From: a virus
Virus record (IMG/VR): IMGVR_UViG_3300037041_002705
Location: 62,001-126,000 of that record
Strand: one strand, 5' to 3'
DNA length: 64,000 nt
This document shows positions 16,153-21,851 of the stretch, in pieces (positions within the stretch are counted from its first letter, which is position 1; the number at the start of each line of letters is the position of its first letter). Position numbers and translations under genes: made by a program. The notes beneath the pieces are model-generated. The model worked only from the letters and a program-made list of their open reading frames with translations. It was not told the origin of the DNA and searched no databases.

Positions 16153-17231
16153 TGGCGTTGGCGATATATGACATCCTAAGCAACCTACGAGGAAAAAGGA
16201 TTGCAATTGATGATGTCGTAACAACATATAGCCCAAAGAAGGAATCTCATAAGTCTTCTTGGCCATATCTTCTCAGTTCACAACTAAGAAGCGTCGGACT
16301 GATGTCGGATGTTCTGGCAAAGAATGATGACATCAACAGGTATGATGTTTGGTTGATATCGCTTCCAATGGAGTTCCAAGGAACTTTCAACCTCTTTGGC
16401 GGCGCAAATGAAGAGACTGCTTTGAGGATAAAGAGGCTATCCCAGTTCAAGGGTCAGATCTACATACTCAATCAGGACATGCCAGACATCGGAGCCTTTG
16501 TAAATTCAAGGATGAATGCTGCATGCGATGAATGGAAGCAGCTCGATCCAAGCCTCTATACAGATATATCAAACAGAATAGAGAGGGTCGATCTCACACT
16601 CGACAGCGATACATTCATATATGGCGACAGCCATTCTGTATCGGTCTATGAGCCAGGTGCAAACATAAGCAGGAACGACGGTCAGACGCTCCATGGATTC
16701 CTTAAGAAGAAGGATTCCTTTTTGTATCCTCCTGGAACAAAGAGGGTTGTTCTTTATATGGGAAACATTGATGTGCGGCACCATATCTTTCGTCAGGAAG
16801 ATCCCATGGGCTCTCTTCGTGATCTTACAAAGAGGTATGTTGAGTTTGCAAAGGAGCTGAAGGATGTCCATGGCATGGAGTATGTTGGCCTCGTTGACCT
16901 GCTTCCTGTTGAGCACGAGGGAAGAAAGATACCAAAGACCGGTTGGTACAAGGGAACTCCATTCTTTGGAACAAGGCAACAGAGGGCAGATGCGGTCAAG
17001 GAATTCAATAAGCTCCTCAACGAGCTTTCTTATGACTATGACTACGATGTCATCTCTTGGCCAAAGGACTGGTATGTATTGGACCCGGACAAGTATGCCG
17101 CACAATACATGGAAAGGCCAGGATCCGTTCATCTTTCAAGATCTGCATACCAGTATGACTTTGAGACCGGTATAAAGAACAAAAAGATGAGGACATCCGT
17201 CCTATTTTTTGATATAACTGGGAGCGTTTAA
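16152..17231 (+). CDS. SGNH-hydrolase-like protein
   Basis: 359 residues. A Rossmann-like N-terminal ~140 residues precede an SGNH-type core: GDSH (Gly158 to His161) as block I with a Ser nucleophile, GNID (204-207) as block III in place of GxND, and SVHLS around His327 as block V. The usual DxxH is not obvious, since no Asp lies three before His327, so catalytic competence is uncertain. Family members deacylate lipids, carbohydrates or peptidoglycan. No signal peptide is present, so it would act in the cytoplasm or in the virion. It lies between the DUF6378-like and hydroxymethylase-like genes, two bases from the latter. A carbohydrate de-O-acetylase working with the glycosyltransferases is speculation. 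Confidence 0.6.
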   Translation: MALAIYDILSNLRGKRIAIDDVVTTYSPKKESHKSSWPYLLSSQLRSVGLMSDVLAKNDDINRYDVWLISLPMEFQGTFNLFGGANEETALRIKRLSQFKGQIYILNQDMPDIGAFVNSRMNAACDEWKQLDPSLYTDISNRIERVDLTLDSDTFIYGDSHSVSVYEPGANISRNDGQTLHGFLKKKDSFLYPPGTKRVVLYMGNIDVRHHIFRQEDPMGSLRDLTKRYVEFAKELKDVHGMEYVGLVDLLPVEHEGRKIPKTGWYKGTPFFGTRQQRADAVKEFNKLLNELSYDYDYDVISWPKDWYVLDPDKYAAQYMERPGSVHLSRSAYQYDFETGIKNKKMRTSVLFFDITGSV

Positions 17232-17233
17232 CA

Positions 17234-18094
17234 GTGTATAAAGAATCTATGACGAAGACCATAAACAGTGAAGTCCTTTCCCTTCTATCAAAGATGGAAA
17301 GGGAAGATTCGCCAAGAGGGCTCAAGGTTGTTGAAGAATATCTGACGACCCTTGAGTTCAATCCTCTCTATCCAATGATGAACTTTGAAAACAAGGCATT
17401 CAATTGGAAGTACTTTGTAGGAGAGCTATGGTGGTACCTTACACAAGAGACCACGATTGACAAGATCAATAACTTCTCTAGCTTCTGGAAGACCCTTACC
17501 GTTGATGAGAGGATCAACTCAAACTATGGGTATGTGATGTTGTCAAGGCAACACAATCAATTCAAGTGGGCGCTTGATGCCCTTGTAAGAGATAAGTCAA
17601 CGAGACAGGCCATAATGGTGTTCAACACGCCGGCATACCAAAAGGAAGGTGTCAAGGACTTTGTATGTACAATGTATGTCAATTTCTGGATAAGAGACAA
17701 CAAGTTGAACATGAAGGTCCAGATGAGATCCAATGACATATTCTATGGCCTTCAGTACGATGCACCGTTCTTCTCGGTCGTGTATCAATCGATGTACCTT
17801 GAGCTGATCAAGAAGTATGAGGATCTAGAGATAGGAACCTATTACCACTGCTCAGATAACTCACACTACTACGAAAGACACTTTCCTCTTGTTGAGAAGC
17901 TTAAGCAAGAACAGCCAAACCCAGAAAGAGAGATTGAAATGAGGATCACACGACCTGTGTTTGATTCCTCTGAATCAGGAATTAGTAAGAATGCCATGGA
18001 GTTTGTTGATTACATGGAACAGATCCATGACTTCTCGATCTTTAACACATATGATTACATAGAAATATTTCACAAATTTTTTGTAGAGGAATAA
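17234..18094 (+). CDS. 42: Deoxycytidylate hydroxymethylase-like enzyme (thymidylate synthase fold)
   Basis: 286 residues from GTG 17234; an ATG at 17249 is an alternative. It keeps the thymidylate synthase order: GELWWYLTQETTI (folate-side Glu), NSNYGYVM, catalytic Cys145 in DFVCTMYVNF, RSNDIF (Arg165, Ser166, Asp168) and GLQYDAPFF. The register matches E. coli ThyA minus one, so Asp176 occupies the Asn177 position. Asn there selects dUMP, while Asp is the known mark of dCMP hydroxymethylases such as T4 gp42. The product would be 5-hydroxymethyl-dCMP for phage DNA. The His that follows the catalytic Cys in ThyA is Thr here. Thymidylate synthase or another pyrimidine methylase remains possible. 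The next gene starts at the last base of this one. Confidence 0.75.
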   Translation: MYKESMTKTINSEVLSLLSKMEREDSPRGLKVVEEYLTTLEFNPLYPMMNFENKAFNWKYFVGELWWYLTQETTIDKINNFSSFWKTLTVDERINSNYGYVMLSRQHNQFKWALDALVRDKSTRQAIMVFNTPAYQKEGVKDFVCTMYVNFWIRDNKLNMKVQMRSNDIFYGLQYDAPFFSVVYQSMYLELIKKYEDLEIGTYYHCSDNSHYYERHFPLVEKLKQEQPNPEREIEMRITRPVFDSSESGISKNAMEFVDYMEQIHDFSIFNTYDYIEIFHKFFVEE

Positions 18095-18342
18095 TGGAAG
18101 CGACAGAACAAACAACAGAAACTGCGCAGGAGCGCCAACAAACGCCTGCTTATGTCATCGATGATCCAGCAAAGGCGATCAATGTTCTTGTGAATGCAGC
18201 AGAACATGCACAGCGTCTTGGTGCTTACAGCATGCAAGAAGCAAAGATCATCTATGATGCAATTGTATTCTTCAGGCCTGATAGGTCAGTTGAAGCAGTA
18301 AATGCTGCAGCGGCCCAAGAGGAGCAGCAACAGCAGGCTTAA
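18094..18342 (+). CDS. Small hypothetical protein, codon-optimised
   Basis: 82 residues, no family. A Gln/Glu-rich N-terminus (TEQTTETAQERQQT) and an Ala/Gln-rich C-terminus ending EEQQQQA flank a helical core (AEHAQRLGAYSMQEAKII). Codon use resembles the major capsid gene: ATC for Ile with no ATA, and CGC and CGT among the Arg codons. That suggests an abundant product. The start overlaps the hydroxymethylase-like gene by one base, and the next gene begins three bases after the stop. Abundance could mean a structural or DNA-associated role, but the function is not known. Confidence 0.55.
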   Translation: MEATEQTTETAQERQQTPAYVIDDPAKAINVLVNAAEHAQRLGAYSMQEAKIIYDAIVFFRPDRSVEAVNAAAAQEEQQQQA

Positions 18343-18344
18343 CA

Positions 18345-19064
18345 ATGAAAAGGTGCCTTGTCATAGCGACCGTTGCTGAGGGCGGATTCTACAACGATCT
18401 TCCTTTGGGGTCGGATGCTGAGGCATCACGCACTTTTGATCTCATAAAGATAAACTTCAATCCTGTTGGGTTTTCTAGGGAATCCATAAACCATAGCCAT
18501 CAACCATGGTACCAAGAAGATGTAGGATTCAAACACCACATCTACAAGAGGCTGATAGAAAAACTGAATCTTCTTGATAGATATGACTGGATCTGGATGC
18601 CTGACTACGATGTCCATCTTGAACAGTCAGAGATTGAGAGGATGTTTAAGATCGCACAGGAATACAACCTGAACATCTGTCAGCCTTCTCTTACGCATGA
18701 TAGCTACCATAGCTTTCCTTTTGTACTGAACGATCCAACAAAGTTCATGAGGTACACAAACTACGTTGAGATCATGTGCCCGCTGTTCAAGACAGAAGCG
18801 CTGAAGAAGGTCCTTTGGACATTTACCATCACACACTCTGGTTGGGCACAGGATTTTCTTTGGGCAAGGGATCTCAACTATGAAAGGCTTGCAATCATTG
18901 ATGATGTACAGGCAAAACATGTCAAACCAGTTGAGAGCCAATATTGGCAGCTTCCAAATGGATTAAATGCTGATCAGGAGCTTGACATGGCAATAAAATT
19001 GTTTGGTCTTCAAAAGGAAATGTTCTGGCCTAAAGCAATAGGAGGAATAGATCGATGGACATAA
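18345..19064 (+). CDS. DUF707-like glycosyltransferase
   Basis: 239 residues. The DUF707 pattern is followed: DRYDWIWMPDYDVHL (paired acidic residues in the metal site), LNICQPSLTHDSYHS, YVEIMCPLFKTEALKK and HSGWAQDFLWARDL, then an AIIDDVQAKH segment. DUF707 proteins are GT-A-like transferases of unknown donor, found in plants and bacteria. No signal or membrane helix is present. It follows the hydroxymethylase-like gene and the small abundant protein; a role in modifying hydroxymethylated DNA or a virion glycan is an inference from position only. It overlaps the following gene by 10 bases. Confidence 0.7.
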   Translation: MKRCLVIATVAEGGFYNDLPLGSDAEASRTFDLIKINFNPVGFSRESINHSHQPWYQEDVGFKHHIYKRLIEKLNLLDRYDWIWMPDYDVHLEQSEIERMFKIAQEYNLNICQPSLTHDSYHSFPFVLNDPTKFMRYTNYVEIMCPLFKTEALKKVLWTFTITHSGWAQDFLWARDLNYERLAIIDDVQAKHVKPVESQYWQLPNGLNADQELDMAIKLFGLQKEMFWPKAIGGIDRWT

Positions 19065-19366
19065 ACTACAACATGGAGGATGACCTTGATTGGACGAATG
19101 CAGAGGTCATAGAACTGCACCCAAAGGGATGGAAGCCGGTGAGTGTCAGTTTCATAGATTCATACCCCTTTGTTTTTTGGAGGCTGAACAACATCCAAAA
19201 GAACTTTAGATCAAACTCAGATCTTGTTTCAAGGAAAGGCGTCAATGAATTCTTTTCTGATAGTCTTGCTTCCATGAAGCTTCTTGTTATGCATTCATTG
19301 GATGGTATGCCAGAAGAAAGAAAGAAATTTTACAAAGAAAATATATTGGAGCTCTTTGATGAATAA
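19055..19366 (+). CDS. Hypothetical protein
   Basis: 103 residues, no family recognised. It has an acidic N-terminus (NMEDDLDWTNAEVIEL), a beta-rich middle (SVSFIDSYPFVFWRLN) and a helical C-terminus. It overlaps the DUF707-like gene by 10 bases and the next gene by eight, so it is translationally coupled to both. No domain, signal or membrane segment supports a function. Confidence 0.45.
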   Translation: MDINYNMEDDLDWTNAEVIELHPKGWKPVSVSFIDSYPFVFWRLNNIQKNFRSNSDLVSRKGVNEFFSDSLASMKLLVMHSLDGMPEERKKFYKENILELFDE

Positions 19367-19958
19367 TCAATACCTACAATGGCTCTCAGGTCCAAAAAGG
19401 GGAGAAGTAGAGACTGCTGAGATGATGCAGGATGGACAGACGTTTGAGGACGTTGTCATCGTTTCAGGCGGAGGAAAAATCCCAATGTCAAAGATAGGAA
19501 AGGACTTCATAATACTTCCAGCTGCAAATGCAGCATTGAGTCAGATAGACCTCGATGTGATGTATCCGAAGCCAAACCCAAAGCAGAACAGAAGGGCTGA
19601 CCAAAAGCAAAGACGGCAGGAGGCGCCTGCTGTGCAGACTGACCATGTAAGCATACTTGGGTTTGATCCTTCCAACGATTCCCCTTCTGAGCCTCGCGTC
19701 CAGGAGAGACAAAGACCTAAGAAGCATTCTAGCTTTGCCACAGACCTTTTAACACGGGCAAAAAAGAATGATACAAAGATAACACTCGAACTACAGGTAG
19801 AAATGCCATCATCAGCATTCTTCTCGATGATGAATGAGACTTTTGAGGAATCAACGGTAAATGAAGTGATAGATATAATCATTGACTCAATTGACCAGGA
19901 AGCACTAAGAAATTCAATGAAGCAAAGCATAATCAAATTTTATGGAGGACAGAAGTGA
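19359..19958 (+). CDS. Hypothetical protein, two-part
   Basis: 199 residues from ATG 19359. The frame is open 25 codons further upstream, but that would deepen the overlap and the extension reads as non-coding. The N-terminal ~70 residues are beta-rich (VVIVSGGGKIPMSKIGKDF), followed by a Pro/Gln/Arg-rich linker (~70-125) and a C-terminal helical domain (LLTRAKKNDTKITLELQVE, then acidic helices). A similar end occurs in hypothetical proteins of other T4-like phages as I recall them, without known function. The stop overlaps the next gene's GTG. Confidence 0.5.
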   Translation: MNNQYLQWLSGPKRGEVETAEMMQDGQTFEDVVIVSGGGKIPMSKIGKDFIILPAANAALSQIDLDVMYPKPNPKQNRRADQKQRRQEAPAVQTDHVSILGFDPSNDSPSEPRVQERQRPKKHSSFATDLLTRAKKNDTKITLELQVEMPSSAFFSMMNETFEESTVNEVIDIIIDSIDQEALRNSMKQSIIKFYGGQK

Positions 19959-20356
19959 CAGAAGACAACCAGCAAAATGAACAGCAATCAGAAGAAGTAA
20001 ACACACAGGATGCCCCTGAGCTTAATGATGGATTCGGTGCAATACCAAACATTACGTTCAACAGGAAGTTCAGACGTGCAATGCTCAAGCAGAGCGGATA
20101 CGTTAAGCTGAAGAACAAGCTTGGATACAAGGACTGGTTTGAGAATGTGAAGAACAATATCCAAAACGGAAAGCAACTTCATGCGACAAACACCGAAGAT
20201 TTCATACGTCGTGCAAAAGAGCGAATGGAGAAATCAAACGAATCTCTCGCTGGGTTCCTTCTTGAAAAGGGATATACAGAAGAACAGGCAGGAGAAGTTA
20301 TAGAGAGGAACATGGAGATCCATGAAAGGATTTCTATGAAAAAGATAAAGCCATGA
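19955..20356 (+). CDS. Hypothetical protein, basic with acidic N-terminus
   Basis: 133 residues with a GTG start overlapping the previous stop by four bases. An acidic, disordered-looking start (TEDNQQNEQQSEEVNTQD) leads into a basic helical stretch (FNRKFRRAMLKQSGYVKLK) and a C-terminal domain with a helical FLLEKGYTEEQAGEVIERN segment. Its arginine codons include several CGT, unlike most neighbours. The acidic-then-basic layout resembles small nucleic-acid or tail-chaperone proteins, but I cannot assign a family. Confidence 0.45.
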   Translation: MTEDNQQNEQQSEEVNTQDAPELNDGFGAIPNITFNRKFRRAMLKQSGYVKLKNKLGYKDWFENVKNNIQNGKQLHATNTEDFIRRAKERMEKSNESLAGFLLEKGYTEEQAGEVIERNMEIHERISMKKIKP

Positions 20357-20712
20357 ATTTTGTCTTTTCAAGAGAGAAGGTAAACCTTCCAAAGTATGCA
20401 TCCGGTTCGAAGCCATATGTCATTGATGTCAATAAGCTTCTTCTCAGGATAAAGAACAGAGATACCGATGGGATGGTCAATACATCAATATACCTGATGA
20501 ACCTTGTTCTTCAGGAAGAGTTTGAGTTTGCCATAAAGAAGAGGAAGACCTGCATATACTACATAAACCCTTCCATTTCCCTGGATACGATAAAGAACAT
20601 AAAGAAGGCTCTGCCTTCCATGGATATAACCATAAAGAAGTACTTCTTGGTCGATGACGACTCTCTAAAAAAGCTACACAAACACGTTGATCAAGTGATC
20701 AAACCAAGATAA
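20353..20712 (+). CDS. Hypothetical protein, last gene before terminator
   Basis: 119 residues, basic alpha/beta protein (KKRKTCIYYINPSISLDTIK, MDITIKKYFLVDDD). No family recognised and no signal or membrane segment. It overlaps the upstream gene by four bases, and its stop is embedded in the 20-bp palindrome at 20711 that ends this transcript. Confidence 0.45.
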   Translation: MNFVFSREKVNLPKYASGSKPYVIDVNKLLLRIKNRDTDGMVNTSIYLMNLVLQEEFEFAIKKRKTCIYYINPSISLDTIKNIKKALPSMDITIKKYFLVDDDSLKKLHKHVDQVIKPR

Positions 20713-20738
20713 AGGCGCATATGCGCCTTTTCTTTTTT
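20711..20738 (+). terminator. Palindromic terminator AAAGGCGCATATGCGCCTTT
   Basis: A perfect 20-bp inverted repeat with a GC-rich stem, followed by TCTTTTTT. It starts inside the TAA of the 20353 gene and ends two bases before the ATATATA motif of the next operon. It is symmetrical, but only the plus strand has the T tract. Confidence 0.8.
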
Positions 20739-20739
20739 G

Positions 20740-20746
20740 ATATATA
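20740..20746 (+). promoter_or_regulatory. Late-promoter-like ATATATA motif
   Basis: ATATATACGGC then ATG at 20751, the same block as at 3-16. It is the first signal of the neck-baseplate operon and directly follows the terminator. Confidence 0.55.
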
Positions 20747-20750
20747 CGGC

Positions 20751-21482
20751 ATGGTAAAAGATCAACTCATAGAGCTTGTGCAGGATGAAATAACAGCTTC
20801 CGGTGCAATTTCAACATCAATTGGCATAAAGGAGATTGACAGGATCATAAACGATGCAGCAAGGTGGTTCTTCCAGAACTACCAGTATGCAGTCGAGACC
20901 GTCTACTACATCCTTCCTAGGTCAACGTTTGATTCCGTTTGGAAGTCAAACAGAAGGCAGATCGTCCTTCCTGACTGCGTTGTGAGCGTCCTTGATGTCA
21001 AGGAGATGAAGTCTGCAAACTTCTTTGGTATGGTCGACCAGGACATAACAGAGAACCGCCTGATTGCGGCAGAGCTTTACCTAGCCCCGTTTGGTAGCGA
21101 TGATCTCGTGTACAGAACGGCCCAGTATGCATACTATGACCTTACACGTGCATACTTCCTAGAACGAATACAATACGAATACAACCAGAACACACACCAC
21201 CTAACGCTGCTTGGACGAAATCCAAAGTATGATGTTTCCTGTAGGGTCATGACAAAGATACCAGAGCAGAGCCTGTATGACGATCCCCTCTTCATTGATT
21301 ATGTAAAGGGAAAGGCGCTTGTATCGATGGCACGCGTGTACTCTTTCATAAACTTCAACCTTCCAGGAGGGGCACAGATAAACGCATCTATATTTGAGAG
21401 CCAAGGCCAGGCAATGGTGGACAAGGTTCTAGAGAAGATAGACTCTGATAACGTACCAGACTACTTCGTACAGATACACTAA
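20751..21482 (+). CDS. Putative neck/head-tail connector protein
   Basis: 243 residues from ATG 20751. An upstream in-frame ATG at 20721 lies inside the terminator stem and is rejected. The protein is soluble and aromatic-rich. Near the C-terminus the block KGKALVSMARVYSFINF followed by LPGGAQINASIFESQGQ resembles the end of T4 gp14-type neck and connector proteins (LPGG, then Asn and a helix). The function would be to seal the head after packaging and join it to the tail. Its place just before the gp25-like gene supports a neck or baseplate role. The family assignment rests on one short region and is uncertain. Confidence 0.5.
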   Translation: MVKDQLIELVQDEITASGAISTSIGIKEIDRIINDAARWFFQNYQYAVETVYYILPRSTFDSVWKSNRRQIVLPDCVVSVLDVKEMKSANFFGMVDQDITENRLIAAELYLAPFGSDDLVYRTAQYAYYDLTRAYFLERIQYEYNQNTHHLTLLGRNPKYDVSCRVMTKIPEQSLYDDPLFIDYVKGKALVSMARVYSFINFNLPGGAQINASIFESQGQAMVDKVLEKIDSDNVPDYFVQIH

Positions 21483-21488
21483 TAACAT

Positions 21489-21851
21489 ATGCTTAGGGAC
21501 ATCTATCTCAGAAATGAAGACGATCCAAAGTATGTGGCAAACAAGATGGAGGAGAATGATAACATCCAAGATCTTGTTGAGCAGCTAAAGATGCTCTTTG
21601 CCACATCACCAGGTGAAGTCATCGCTTATCCATACTACGGTCTGAACCTCGAGGACATGCTGTTTGAGTTTGATTTTGATCAGGACCAAATACGTCAAGA
21701 GATAGACCGCCAGTACTTTGAGTACATAAAGCCATACTTCCCAGGAATAAACGTTGAAATTGATGTTTATGTTTCTGAGGGCGAGGTATCAAGGACAATG
21801 ATCATTGATGTGTACATCAATCAAATTCTAAACTTTCAGGTGATAACATGA
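21489..21851 (+). CDS. 25: Baseplate wedge protein, gp25-like
   Basis: 120 residues, typical length for the GPW/gp25 family. The hallmark stretch reads LVEQLKMLFATSPGEVIAYP, then YYGLNLEDMLFEFD, as in T4 gp25, which forms part of the baseplate wedge and resembles a lysozyme fold without activity. It overlaps the next gene by four bases, so both are probably translationally coupled. It gives the strongest positional anchor for the baseplate module. Confidence 0.85.
   Translation: MLRDIYLRNEDDPKYVANKMEENDNIQDLVEQLKMLFATSPGEVIAYPYYGLNLEDMLFEFDFDQDQIRQEIDRQYFEYIKPYFPGINVEIDVYVSEGEVSRTMIIDVYINQILNFQVIT

Noticed and set aside
19284-19358. Upstream start for the 19359 gene
   Set aside because: The extra 25 residues overlap the previous gene deeply and read as out-of-frame sequence; ATG 19359 gives the usual short overlap.
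20721-20750. Ten-codon upstream start of the neck-like gene
   Set aside because: It lies within the terminator hairpin and promoter motif; ATG 20751 follows the motif exactly as at position 14.
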